Below are positions 1 through 7,078 of a DNA stretch of 64,000 bases, one piece after another. The stretch covers positions 3,100,001-3,164,000 of the forward strand of contig NZ_CP092483.1 in NCBI RefSeq assembly GCF_022429625.1, given 5' to 3'. Position 1 is the first letter of the stretch; the number at the start of each line of letters is the position of its first letter. A program made the position numbers and the translations under genes. This DNA comes from Devosia lacusdianchii. Its GTDB lineage: Bacteria > Pseudomonadota > Alphaproteobacteria > Rhizobiales > Devosiaceae. The notes below the pieces were generated by a model. It saw nothing but the letters and a program-made list of their open reading frames with translations. It searched no databases and was not told the origin of the DNA.

Positions 1-2
1 AC

Positions 3-1193
3 GGGGCTCGCGCCGGTTTCTGGCGGCTGCACCGCCTGTTCACCCAAGCCAACCTGCCAGTTACCATCTACGGCGTTGCCACCGCATTGATGCGCGCACC
101 GTCGCAATTGGCGGCGATGCAGGAGGCGGGCTGGGAAATCGCCAGCCACGGCCTCAAATGGGTGCAGCACAAGGATATGCCGCCCGATGTGGAGCGCGCG
201 CAGATCGCCGAAGCCATCCGCCTCCACACCATCGCCACTGGCGAGCGGCCAAGAGGCTGGTATACCGGCCGCTCCTCGCTTAACACCGTCGACCTCGTGA
301 GCGAAGAAGGCGGCTTCGCCTATATCTCGGACACTTACGACGACGACCTGCCCTATTGGCGGGTGCATCAGGGCAGGCCCAGCCTCATCATTCCCTATAC
401 GCTCAGCGCCAATGACATGCGCTTCGTCACCGCGCCGGGCTTCGACAATGGCGAGGAGTATTTCCAGTTCCTCAAGGACAGCTTTGACTGCCTCTATGCC
501 GAGGGTCAGGCCGGTTCGCCCAAGATGATGTCGCTCGGATTGCACTGCCGCCTCGTCGGCCAGCCCGGCCGCTTTCAGGGGCTCAAGAAATTCGTGGACT
601 ATATCAAGGGCTTCGACAAGGTCTGGGTGCCGACGCGATTGCAGATCGCCGAGCATTGGGCGGCGGAACACCCGTATGTCGCCCCGGACGTTCTTCCGTC
701 CCAGCTCGAGAAGGTCGACTTCGTCAGCCGCTATGGCTCGATTTTCGAGCACTCGCCCTGGATCGCCGAGCGTGCGTGGGAGGGTGAGCTGGCGCCGGCC
801 AACGACACGGCCATCGGCCTCCATTTTGCGCTGCGCACCCAGTTCCGGATAGCGACGGCGGAAGAGCGCCTGGCCGTGCTGCGCGCCCACCCCGACCTGG
901 CCGGCAAGCTCGCGGCCGCCAAACGCCTGACCGAAGCCTCGACCTCCGAGCAGGCCTCGGCCGGCCTCGACGAACTGACCGATGGCGAGCGCCAGCGCTT
1001 CACCATGCTCAACACCGCCTATGTCGATAAATTCGGCTTCCCGTTCATCATCGCCGTCCGCGACAACACCAAGGCCTCGATCCTGGCGGCCTTTGAGACG
1101 CGCATCAACAATAGCGCGGAAGCGGAGTTCGCCACGGCCTGCGCGCAGGTGGAGCGGATTGCGCTGCTGAGGTTGAAGGCGGTGTTGGGGTAG
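3..1193 (+). CDS. puuE: Allantoinase PuuE fused to OHCU decarboxylase UraD (5' end outside window)
   Basis: The reading frame is open to the left edge, so the start lies upstream. The first part is a polysaccharide-deacetylase (NodB-fold) domain of the PuuE allantoinase type, with the family run GARAGFWRLHRLF at the edge and the ASHG and LGLHCR segments. It should hydrolyse allantoin to allantoate without the metal site of classical allantoinases. The last ~165 residues are a UraD domain with its signature HPDL (in RAHPDLAGKLA) and FPFIIAVR motifs, which decarboxylates OHCU to S-allantoin. One polypeptide thus carries two consecutive purine-ring steps. Other ureide genes (allE, allA) follow at 2972-4290 after an unrelated three-gene insertion. 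The fusion is known in rhizobial genomes. The call is firm; only the N-terminus is unseen. Confidence 0.93.
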   Translation, partial: GARAGFWRLHRLFTQANLPVTIYGVATALMRAPSQLAAMQEAGWEIASHGLKWVQHKDMPPDVERAQIAEAIRLHTIATGERPRGWYTGRSSLNTVDLVSEEGGFAYISDTYDDDLPYWRVHQGRPSLIIPYTLSANDMRFVTAPGFDNGEEYFQFLKDSFDCLYAEGQAGSPKMMSLGLHCRLVGQPGRFQGLKKFVDYIKGFDKVWVPTRLQIAEHWAAEHPYVAPDVLPSQLEKVDFVSRYGSIFEHSPWIAERAWEGELAPANDTAIGLHFALRTQFRIATAEERLAVLRAHPDLAGKLAAAKRLTEASTSEQASAGLDELTDGERQRFTMLNTAYVDKFGFPFIIAVRDNTKASILAAFETRINNSAEAEFATACAQVERIALLRLKAVLG

Positions 1194-1240
1194 GGCGAGA
1201 CAATCAAAACGCGCCGAGACGGCCTTCCACCCGCCAGCCG

Positions 1241-1324
1241 TCACCCTCGGGCCTGACCCGAGGGTTCTTTACTTGCTGTCGGTTTGGCAAAGTGTAACAC
1301 CCTCGGGTCAAGCCCGAGGGTGAC
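1241..1324. repeat. Paired palindromic intergenic repeat (CCCTCGGG family)
   Basis: Two small palindromes, CCCTCGGG-5-CCCGAGGG at 1244-1264 and CACCCTCGGG-TCAAG-CCCGAGGGTG near 1298-1322, lie about 35 bp apart. Single copies of the same family occur at about 12626-12650 and 16121-16151. The paired layout is like REP/BIME elements. Each can also form a stem that may end transcription of the upstream puuE-uraD gene. Confidence 0.7.
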
Positions 1325-1360
1325 GATCCGGGATGAGGACGACACGAGGTAAGAAAGCCC

Positions 1361-1507
1361 CTACCCGTTCCGCTCGTCCGGATCGAAGCCGATATCGCTT
1401 TCGTCGCGCAACAATCCCACCAGCAAAGCAAGCAAGCCCAGCCACGGCAGGTGATGCTGCAGCCAGACTTGGGGCGCTATCCCGGAATGGGCGACCTGCG
1501 GGTTCAT
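1361..1507 (-). CDS. Short hypothetical membrane-type protein (48 aa)
   Basis: This ATG-started frame encodes 48 residues with one hydrophobic stretch, WLGLLALLVGLL (about residues 22-33), and an acidic tail. The frame continues upstream of the ATG for several codons (GYQIFNLWRDPTG) to a stop, and those residues also look protein-like, so it could be the C-terminal remnant of a longer gene. No convincing Shine-Dalgarno sequence is visible. I do not recognise a family. It could be a real small membrane protein, a decayed gene end or chance. Confidence 0.3.
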   Translation of the reverse strand: MNPQVAHSGIAPQVWLQHHLPWLGLLALLVGLLRDESDIGFDPDERNG

Positions 1508-1563
1508 CCCCGTAGGATCGCGCCAAAGGTTGAAGATTTGGTAACCCTAACAGCGCGTTAGGA

Positions 1564-1926
1564 TCACCAGGCGTCGGGCTCGCGCACCATGTGCAGAACG
1601 CCGGCCGGATTGAGGAACCAGCCGCCGCGGAAACCCTCGCCGAGATCCTCGATCGCGTCATTGCGCACCACGCCAGCTGAGGCCAGCCGATCCGCCGCCT
1701 GCGGGAAGTTGGGCGTGAACAATTCAAGCCAGACCTCGGCCTGCGTATAGTTCACTGCCTCGTCGATCCACAGCCGGTTGGGGCCGAGGATGAACCCGAC
1801 ATTGCCCGGTTTTTCGGTGAACGGCTCAAGCCCCACCGTGTCGCGATAAAAAGCGACTGTCGCTTCGTACTGATGGGTCGGCACCTTCATCGCGATGTTG
1901 ATGCCACCTTGAATGGTCTTGGTCAT
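1564..1926 (-). CDS. VOC/glyoxalase-fold protein
   Basis: This 120-residue protein is one vicinal-oxygen-chelate domain: a beta-alpha-beta-beta-beta unit beginning INIAMKVPTHQYEATVAFY, with the paired second half ending GGWFLNPAGVLHMVREP. Such proteins act as small metal-dependent lyases, dioxygenases or binding/resistance proteins; the substrate cannot be told. The start is the ATG at 1926 because AAAGGACA precedes it; a longer frame to 2037 runs into the neighbouring gene. It lies 26 bp downstream of the SRPBCC gene and is probably co-transcribed with it under the divergent ArsR regulator. Confidence 0.85.
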   Translation of the reverse strand: MTKTIQGGINIAMKVPTHQYEATVAFYRDTVGLEPFTEKPGNVGFILGPNRLWIDEAVNYTQAEVWLELFTPNFPQAADRLASAGVVRNDAIEDLGEGFRGGWFLNPAGVLHMVREPDAW

Positions 1927-1952
1927 TGTTGTGTCCTTTTGGCGCCTGACGC

Positions 1953-2444
1953 CTATTTGTAGAAACCATCCCGCAGATTGATGCCGTGCTCGATATAGAC
2001 CTTGAGCGCGCACAGCATGCCGGTCCAACCCTCGCAATTGCCGAAGGCCGCCTTCTGCGCGGCTGCGGTGTCGCGCCAGCCGGTTTCGGCGATGGTGACC
2101 AGCGTGCGGCCGTCTTCAAGACCTTCGAACATCATGGTGACGGTGGTGTCGTAGGCGCCGCCCTGGTCGGGGGTGCCATCCGCGGCTGCCCAGTGCAGCA
2201 CGATCTTCTTGTCGGGCACGACCTCGGTCACCCGCACCGGAAATGCGCCGGGGAAATCGGCGAAGTCCCAGGTGACCGTCGCACCGGTTTCCAGCCGCCC
2301 CTGCGCGCCGCCGGTCGTGAAGTAGCCACTCAACTGCTTTGGATCGACCACGGCTTCGAACACCTCGTGCACCGGTTTGCCGATCCGTCCGGACACCCGA
2401 AAGGCGGGCGCGGCGCGGGCCTTTTCATTCGTCACAGCTGACAT
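1953..2444 (-). CDS. SRPBCC / AHSA1-family protein
   Basis: This 163-residue protein is an activator-of-Hsp90-ATPase-homologue-1 type START-like fold (a hydrophobic-ligand cavity). It shows the opening RVSGRIGKPVHEVFEAVVDP, the central TWDFADFPGAFPVRVTEV, and the closing helix NCEGWTGMLCALKVYIEHG. A strong AGGAGGC sits just upstream of the ATG at 2444, so longer upstream frames are not used. Genes of this type are commonly divergent from a small ArsR regulator, as here, and often accompany a VOC gene. The ligand and physiological role are unknown. Confidence 0.88.
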   Translation of the reverse strand: MSAVTNEKARAAPAFRVSGRIGKPVHEVFEAVVDPKQLSGYFTTGGAQGRLETGATVTWDFADFPGAFPVRVTEVVPDKKIVLHWAAADGTPDQGGAYDTTVTMMFEGLEDGRTLVTIAETGWRDTAAAQKAAFGNCEGWTGMLCALKVYIEHGINLRDGFYK

Positions 2445-2478
2445 TTTTCGCCTCCTTACGCTTGACTTCTCACACCAT

Positions 2479-2498
2479 ATGTTATAAAAATATAACAT
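2479..2498. promoter_or_regulatory. ArsR-type operator palindrome overlapping the arsR start codon
   Basis: ATGTTATA-AAAA-TATAACAT is a perfect inverted repeat with 8-bp arms. Its right arm includes the A and T of the ArsR start codon (ATG at 2497). A TTGACT at 2462-2467 and TATAAA at 2483-2488 could be the promoter. It would serve for autorepression and control of the divergent SRPBCC-VOC pair. Confidence 0.65.
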
Positions 2499-2829
2499 GT
2501 CAACCGAAGACCAAAATGATCTAATTTTCAAGGCTTTGAGCCACCGCGTTCGGCGCCAGATCATGGATTTGCTAAAGATCGAGTCGCGCACCACGGGCAT
2601 GCTGTGCGAGCTGCTGCCGCAACTGGATCGCTGCACCGTCATGCAGCATCTCGACGTGCTGGACGAGGCTGGATTGATCGTCGTCGAACGTCGTGGCCGC
2701 GAGCGCTGGAACCACCTCGACGCCCTGCCCATCCACGACATCCACGAGCGCTGGATCGGGCCCTACGCCGCCTACGCGGCATCAATGTTGTCCAAGCTCA
2801 AGCAACAGGTTGAAGCGCCCGAGGTTTGA
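2497..2829 (+). CDS. ArsR-family transcriptional regulator
   Basis: This 110-residue winged-helix protein has the ArsR pattern: IFKALSHRVRRQIMDLL, a recognition helix in DRCTVMQHLDVLDEAGLI, and the wing VERRGRERWNHLD. There is no metal-binding cysteine pair, so it belongs to the non-metal-sensing subgroup usually paired with SRPBCC genes. The start at 2497 lies inside the operator and has no Shine-Dalgarno sequence; with the likely -10 only nine bases upstream, the mRNA may be leaderless. It is divergent from the SRPBCC and VOC genes, its probable targets. Confidence 0.88.
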   Translation: MSTEDQNDLIFKALSHRVRRQIMDLLKIESRTTGMLCELLPQLDRCTVMQHLDVLDEAGLIVVERRGRERWNHLDALPIHDIHERWIGPYAAYAASMLSKLKQQVEAPEV

Positions 2830-2847
2830 TCGAAGAAGATCCCACGA

Positions 2848-2928
2848 AGGCATTCCCGCGAAGGCGGGGAACCCCTGTCGATGATCTCAGCGCAGGAAAC
2901 GGAGGTTCCCGCTTTCGCGAGAATGACG
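2848..2928. repeat. Paired palindromic repeat (CATTCCCGCGAAGGCGGGAAT family)
   Basis: Two facing copies, one beginning CATTCCCGCGAAGGCGGGG and one ending CCCGCTTTCGCGAGAATGACG, fill the gap after arsR. Better preserved pairs occur at 21472-21540 and 23637-23706. This copy carries several mismatches. Confidence 0.7.
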
Positions 2929-2971
2929 CGGTGGGCTAAGAAAGAGATCAAGCCGAAGATTGGATTGATCT

Positions 2972-3793
2972 ATGACGAACTCCCCCTATGCCACCCCATC
3001 AGGCGGTCTGCCCAGCCAGGCCACGTTGCATACCGGCCGCGCCGTGTTCACCGAGGCCTATGCCGTCATTCCGCATGGAGTGATGCGGGACATCGTCACC
3101 AGTTATCTCCCCCACTGGAGCGAAACCCGCGCCTGGGTCATCGCCCGGCCGCTGTCGGGCTTCTCCGAGACATTCTCGCAATACATCGTCGAAGTCGCGC
3201 CGGGCGGGGGCAGCGACCAACCCGAACCCAATGCCGAAGCCGAAGGCGTTCTCTTCGTGGTCGACGGCGAGGCGAGCCTCGTCATCGACGGCAATGCCCA
3301 CCAGCTTGCGCCGGGCGGCTACGCCTTCCTGCCGCCGGGCAGTGTATGGTCCCTGCATAACAGGGGCACGGTGCCGGTCCGCTTCCATTGGATCCGCAAA
3401 CGCTACGAGGCCGTAGACGGCATCGCCGCGCCGACCGCCTTTGTCACCAACGAGCGCAACGAACCCATCCGCTGGATGCCGGGCACCAATGACCGCTGGG
3501 GCACCACGCGCTTCGTCGAGCCCACTGACCTGCGCCATGACATGCACGTCAATATCGTTACGCTCGAACCCGGCGCCGTTATCCCGTTCGAGGAAACGCA
3601 TGTGATGGAGCACGGGCTTTACGTGCTTGAGGGCAAGGCCGTCTACCGGCTCAACCGCGACTGGGTCGAGGTCGAGGCCGGCGATTTCATGTGGCTGCGC
3701 GCCTTCTGCCCACAGGCCTGTTACGCCGGCCCCGGCCGCTTCCGCTACCTGCTCTACAAGGATGTCAATCGCCACATGAAGCTGAGCTTCTAG
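2972..3793 (+). CDS. allE: (S)-ureidoglycine aminohydrolase
   Basis: This 273-residue bicupin hydrolyses (S)-ureidoglycine to (S)-ureidoglycolate and ammonia in allantoin breakdown. The C-terminal cupin keeps the Mn-binding set: E208, H210 and H214 in EETHVMEHG, and Q248 in CPQACYAGP. The spacing is the same as the Glu/His/His/Gln tetrad known from plant UGlyAH. The N-terminal cupin (PNAEAEGVLFVVDGEASLVIDG) lacks the metal ligands, as usual. Only two bases separate its stop from allA. With the upstream PuuE-UraD and downstream AllA it covers most of the route from allantoin to glyoxylate; the allantoate amidohydrolase is not in the window. Confidence 0.93.
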   Translation: MTNSPYATPSGGLPSQATLHTGRAVFTEAYAVIPHGVMRDIVTSYLPHWSETRAWVIARPLSGFSETFSQYIVEVAPGGGSDQPEPNAEAEGVLFVVDGEASLVIDGNAHQLAPGGYAFLPPGSVWSLHNRGTVPVRFHWIRKRYEAVDGIAAPTAFVTNERNEPIRWMPGTNDRWGTTRFVEPTDLRHDMHVNIVTLEPGAVIPFEETHVMEHGLYVLEGKAVYRLNRDWVEVEAGDFMWLRAFCPQACYAGPGRFRYLLYKDVNRHMKLSF

Positions 3794-3795
3794 CC

Positions 3796-4290
3796 ATGGC
3801 CAATATCACCATCGAGCAGCTGACCGCCGAGGCCTTTGCGCCGTTTGGACAGGTGATCGAGCTGGAAGGCGCCAACCACTACCCGATCAATGGCGGCATG
3901 ACTGAACGCTACCACGATCTGGCGCGCGTCGAACTCGGCGGCGTCCATCCCCGCCCGCTGATCTCGATCTTTCGCGGCAAGCCTTATGCGTTGCCGCTGA
4001 CACTTCGCATGGTCGAACGCCACCCGCTGGGCAGCCAGGCCTTCTACCCGCTGTCCGACCTGCCATTCCTGGTCATCGTCGCGGCCGATCTGGCTGGCAT
4101 CCCCGATCTGCCGCGTGCCTTCCTCACGGCACCCGGCCAGGGCGTCAATATCGCCATGAACACCTGGCACGGCGTGCTAACCCCGTTGCAGCGCGAATGC
4201 GACTTCATCGTCGTCGACCGGGGCGGCGAGGGCAATAACCTCGAAGAGCACCACTTCGACGTGCCCCACATCGTCCAGCATGCCGGGTAA
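3796..4290 (+). CDS. allA: Ureidoglycolate lyase
   Basis: This 164-residue cupin-fold protein matches the AllA family: early EAFAPFGQVIE, NGGMTERYHDLA, the conserved ISIFRGKP, MVERHPLGSQAFYPL and the late NTWHGVL followed by FIVVDRGG. It cleaves (S)-ureidoglycolate into glyoxylate and urea, the last step of this ureide branch. It starts two bases after the allE stop and must be co-translated with it. Length is typical for the family. Confidence 0.93.
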   Translation: MANITIEQLTAEAFAPFGQVIELEGANHYPINGGMTERYHDLARVELGGVHPRPLISIFRGKPYALPLTLRMVERHPLGSQAFYPLSDLPFLVIVAADLAGIPDLPRAFLTAPGQGVNIAMNTWHGVLTPLQRECDFIVVDRGGEGNNLEEHHFDVPHIVQHAG

Positions 4291-4361
4291 CCTTGTCGAC
4301 AGGCGGCCTCTCGAAACCGCCACAACCCTGCGTTAGTCTGGCCCGGCAACGGGAGGACACC

Positions 4362-5138
4362 ATGTTTGCAAATCTGGTTCGGACCGGAATCGCGCTGCTC
4401 ACCCTGCTGCTGGTGACCGGTGTCACCCTGGCCGAGGACATCACCTTCACCGGCGAAGTCAGCTACCGGGAGCGCATCGCGCTGCCGCCGGGCGCCGAAC
4501 TCTGGATCACCCTGGTCTCCATTTCCGACGCAAGACCAGTCGTGAGCGCTGCAGCCGATGTGGCGCCGCGGGGCCAGGTGCCGCTCCAGTTCACCCTCAA
4601 TGTACGCAGCCAGGTCATCGCCGATGGCCGCGACTACGGCCTCATCGCCGAAATCCGCTCCCAGGGCCGCACCATGTTCCGCAACTGGCAGCCGGTGCCG
4701 GTGGACCCGATCGCTCCTGTGCCGACGGGCATCCTCGTCACCCTGTCGCCCGACCCGCCACACGATCCGCCCGAGCCGATCCTGCCGCCCGAAGAAGCGC
4801 CCAATCCGCTGCTCGACACCATCTGGCGGGTCACCAGCATTGGCGGCGACCCAGTGCTCGGCGCTACCGAACTGACCCTGTCCATCGCTGCCGACTTGCG
4901 TTCGGGCGGCCATGGCGGCTGCAATAACTACTTCACCGAAGCTGACTTCATCGAAAGCCCCCTGTCCTTCGGGCCGATTGCTGGCACCAGAATGGCCTGC
5001 GCGCCCGACGTCATGGGCCAAGAGGCAAGGTTCTTCGCCGCGCTCAACGCTATCGCCGGTTACGAGCTGTCCGGCGACGCGCTCAAGCTTTTCGACGCCG
5101 CCGGTATTCCGCTGGTGGGCCTGGTCCGCGGACCATAG
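4362..5138 (+). CDS. Secreted YbaY-like plus META-domain protein
   Basis: This 258-residue protein has a signal peptide (residues 1-22, hydrophobic run IALLTLLLVTGVTLA). Next comes a YbaY/YscW-like domain (about 24-120, from ITFTGEVSYRERIALPPGA to FRNWQPVPVDP), then a proline-rich linker, then a META/HslJ domain (about 150-258) with GHGGCNNYF and GTRMACAPDVMGQE. Both domains occur in periplasmic envelope-stress proteins; the combination recurs in alphaproteobacteria but its function is unknown. The start is the ATG at 4362 behind GGGAGGA; an in-frame start at 4293 would destroy the signal peptide. Confidence 0.82.
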   Translation: MFANLVRTGIALLTLLLVTGVTLAEDITFTGEVSYRERIALPPGAELWITLVSISDARPVVSAAADVAPRGQVPLQFTLNVRSQVIADGRDYGLIAEIRSQGRTMFRNWQPVPVDPIAPVPTGILVTLSPDPPHDPPEPILPPEEAPNPLLDTIWRVTSIGGDPVLGATELTLSIAADLRSGGHGGCNNYFTEADFIESPLSFGPIAGTRMACAPDVMGQEARFFAALNAIAGYELSGDALKLFDAAGIPLVGLVRGP

Positions 5139-5197
5139 CGACCCTTCCCATCGGGATGCCTGCTGGCTAGGCTGGCACGTGTTCAATCGGGGCCATT

Positions 5198-5821
5198 ATG
5201 GAAAGCGCTGCTCTCATCTCCCGCCTGCTCGACGTCATCGAGCACGATATCTCGCCGGTTACCCGCAAGGGCGTCGCGCGGGGCAACAAGCTGTTCGGGG
5301 CAGCGATTCTGCGCAAATCCGACCTGTCGGTCGTGGTGGCCGAAACCAATAACGAGATCGAGAACCCGCTCTGGCACGGCGAAATGCACGCCATCAAGCG
5401 CTTCTTCGAGCTGCCGGCCGATCAGCGGCCGGATGCGAAGGACTGCATTTTCGTCGCCACCCACGAGCCCTGCTCGCTCTGCCTCTCGGGCATCACCTGG
5501 TCGGGGTTCGACAATTTCTATTATCTGTTCAGCCACGAAGACAGCCGCGACAGCTTTGCCATTCCCTATGACATCCAGATATTGAAGGCAGTCTACGCCG
5601 TTCCCGATCCCGAGACTGGCACGGTGTCACCTGATCGCCCGCTCTACAACCGCACCAACCAGTATTGGGTGAGCCACAATATGGCGCAGATGATCGCCGC
5701 GCTCGATCGTGGCAATCGCGAAACCCTGTTGGCGCGGTTCGACGACCTCAACGCGCTCTATGCCGACCTGTCAGCTCTCTACCAAAAGGATAAGGGTGCC
5801 AAGGGCATCCCGCTGGCTTGA
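5198..5821 (+). CDS. Zinc-dependent nucleoside/nucleobase deaminase family protein
   Basis: This 207-residue member of the cytidine deaminase-like superfamily shows the catalytic HxE motif in WHGEMHAI (about residues 58-65) and the zinc-binding PCxxC in HEPCSLCLSG. The C-terminal half (about 100-207), rich in Tyr and Asn, is not typical of CDA or TadA and may set specificity. It sits just after purine-ureide genes, so a purine base deaminase is possible, but the substrate cannot be read from the motifs. The start is the ATG at 5198. Confidence 0.8.
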   Translation: MESAALISRLLDVIEHDISPVTRKGVARGNKLFGAAILRKSDLSVVVAETNNEIENPLWHGEMHAIKRFFELPADQRPDAKDCIFVATHEPCSLCLSGITWSGFDNFYYLFSHEDSRDSFAIPYDIQILKAVYAVPDPETGTVSPDRPLYNRTNQYWVSHNMAQMIAALDRGNRETLLARFDDLNALYADLSALYQKDKGAKGIPLA

Positions 5822-5959
5822 TCAGCGCTGCGTGACCACGCTCGGCATGAACTCGCTGCGCGGCGCTTCGGCAAACGAAGCAGCGAAGGTGAGGAAGCTC
5901 AGGGTAACCGCAAACAGGGCGGTGAGCAGTATCTGGGTCATCTTGTTCAATCCGGTCAT
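5822..5959 (-). CDS. Small secreted or membrane peptide (45 aa)
   Basis: This 45-residue frame looks like a signal peptide or single membrane helix: ILLTALFAVTLSFLTFAASFA, then a short polar tail APRSEFMPSVVTQR. An AxA-type cleavage site after SFA would leave a ~15-residue peptide. Its ATG overlaps the TGA of the next upstream small frame (ATGA), which argues for translational coupling and that both are real. It faces the deaminase gene tail-to-tail, the two stop codons lying side by side. I recognise no family. Confidence 0.55.
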   Translation of the reverse strand: MTGLNKMTQILLTALFAVTLSFLTFAASFAEAPRSEFMPSVVTQR

Positions 5960-6099
5960 GGCGTTGGTGCGTTGACGGTACGTTCGAGCCGGGCCACGCC
6001 GTCGAGCTTGGTCCATCCATGGTCCTGGACCGGCAGCACACCCGCGAACAGCAGGTTGAACAGCAGGCCAATAAGGCTGGTGAACATCATCGGGGGCAT
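5956..6099 (-). CDS. Small hydrophobic protein (47 aa) with strong RBS
   Basis: This 47-residue frame begins with a hydrophobic N-terminus (FTSLIGLLFNLLFAGVLPV), a signal anchor or secretion signal, followed by a soluble part QDHGWTKLDGVARLERTVN. AAGGAG is well placed seven bases before the ATG at 6099, and its stop overlaps the start of the following small gene by ATGA. The two form a mini-operon divergent from otsBA. Function unknown; type-I toxin-like or membrane micro-proteins are possibilities only. Confidence 0.6.
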   Translation of the reverse strand: MPPMMFTSLIGLLFNLLFAGVLPVQDHGWTKLDGVARLERTVNAPTP

Positions 6100-6218
6100 G
6101 CTCGTCGCTCCTTCCGTCAGCATGGCTCCTTGTTAGTTGAACGGGTTTGAACCGCCTTCGAATGCCGCATTTATCTGCCGTTCAGAATAGAGCTGACCGC
6201 ATGGCAGCCATGCCGGGG

Positions 6219-6243
6219 CGAACCAATCGGGCCACCACGCGTT
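6219..6243 (+). promoter_or_regulatory. Candidate EcfG (general stress) promoter for otsBA
   Basis: CGAAC (6219-6223), a 16-base spacer, and CGTT (6240-6243) match the alphaproteobacterial EcfG consensus GGAAC-N16/17-CGTT with one mismatch. otsB starts 34 bases downstream. Trehalose synthesis is a known target of the general stress response in this group. Confidence 0.5.
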
Positions 6244-6276
6244 TGGGTTTCGAATTAGTCCGAAACAGGTACCCAG

Positions 6277-7053
6277 ATGTCACAGATCGATAGTGCTGCG
6301 CCCCATGCCGTTCCGCAGTTGGCCATCTTCACCGATTTCGACGGCACGCTGGTGGAACTCGCCGAAACGCCTGACGATATCGACGTGCCCGTCTCCCTGC
6401 CCCACCAGCTCCAGCGCGCCGCCCGTGAGCTCGACAGCGCCTTCGCCGTGCTGACCGGTCGCGAGATCGCCGACATCGACAAATATCTGTCGCCGCTGCA
6501 ATTGCCGGTTGCCGGTGCCCATGGCACCCAGCGCCGCCGCGCCGATGGTTTCGTGGAAACCGTCGATCCGGCCTCCATTCTGGCCGCCGAGGAAATCGCC
6601 CATGCCGTCGAGCCGCTGGTGGTCGCCCACCCCGGGCTGCTCATGGAAACCAAGGAAGGCGCCGTCGCCCTGCATTACCGGCAGGCGCCAGAGCTGGAGG
6701 CCGCGGCCCGCATCGCCATGGAGGAGGCGGTCCACAGCGTGACCGACTTCGTGATCGTGCCCGGCAAGATGGTCATCGAGGCCCGCCCGCGCGGCATCAC
6801 CAAGGGTACAGCCCTTCGTGCCTTCATGCGGGAAGAACCGTTTCTGGGCCGCACCCCCATCTTCATCGGCGATGACACGACCGACGAGGATGCCTTCATC
6901 GCCGCCCAGGAACTGGGTGGCGTAGGCATCAAGCTCGGCCAGGGCGACACCGCCGCCCGCATGCGCATCGCCGACGTTGCCTCCGTTCACGCCCTGATCC
7001 AGGGGCTGGGCGATATCGCCGCCCGCGATCGCGAACTGGAGTTGACGCACTGA
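6277..7053 (+). CDS. otsB: Trehalose-6-phosphate phosphatase
   Basis: This 258-residue HAD-superfamily phosphatase makes trehalose from trehalose-6-phosphate. HAD motif I is FTDFDGTL with the nucleophile D20 and acid D22; motif II is AVLTGR; the late Mg-binding motif is IFIGDDTTDEDAF. The family signature PVAGAHGTQRR is present, and KGTALRAFM follows the motif III lysine region. It lies 25 bases upstream of otsA in the same direction, an order common in rhizobia. A stress-type promoter is proposed just upstream. Confidence 0.95.
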   Translation: MSQIDSAAPHAVPQLAIFTDFDGTLVELAETPDDIDVPVSLPHQLQRAARELDSAFAVLTGREIADIDKYLSPLQLPVAGAHGTQRRRADGFVETVDPASILAAEEIAHAVEPLVVAHPGLLMETKEGAVALHYRQAPELEAAARIAMEEAVHSVTDFVIVPGKMVIEARPRGITKGTALRAFMREEPFLGRTPIFIGDDTTDEDAFIAAQELGGVGIKLGQGDTAARMRIADVASVHALIQGLGDIAARDRELELTH

Positions 7054-7078
7054 CTTTGACGACGCCTGGGGGCATTGC

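Noticed and set aside
2999..3775. A 258-codon minus-strand frame
   Set aside because: Antisense of the ureidoglycine aminohydrolase gene, whose metal ligands are intact.
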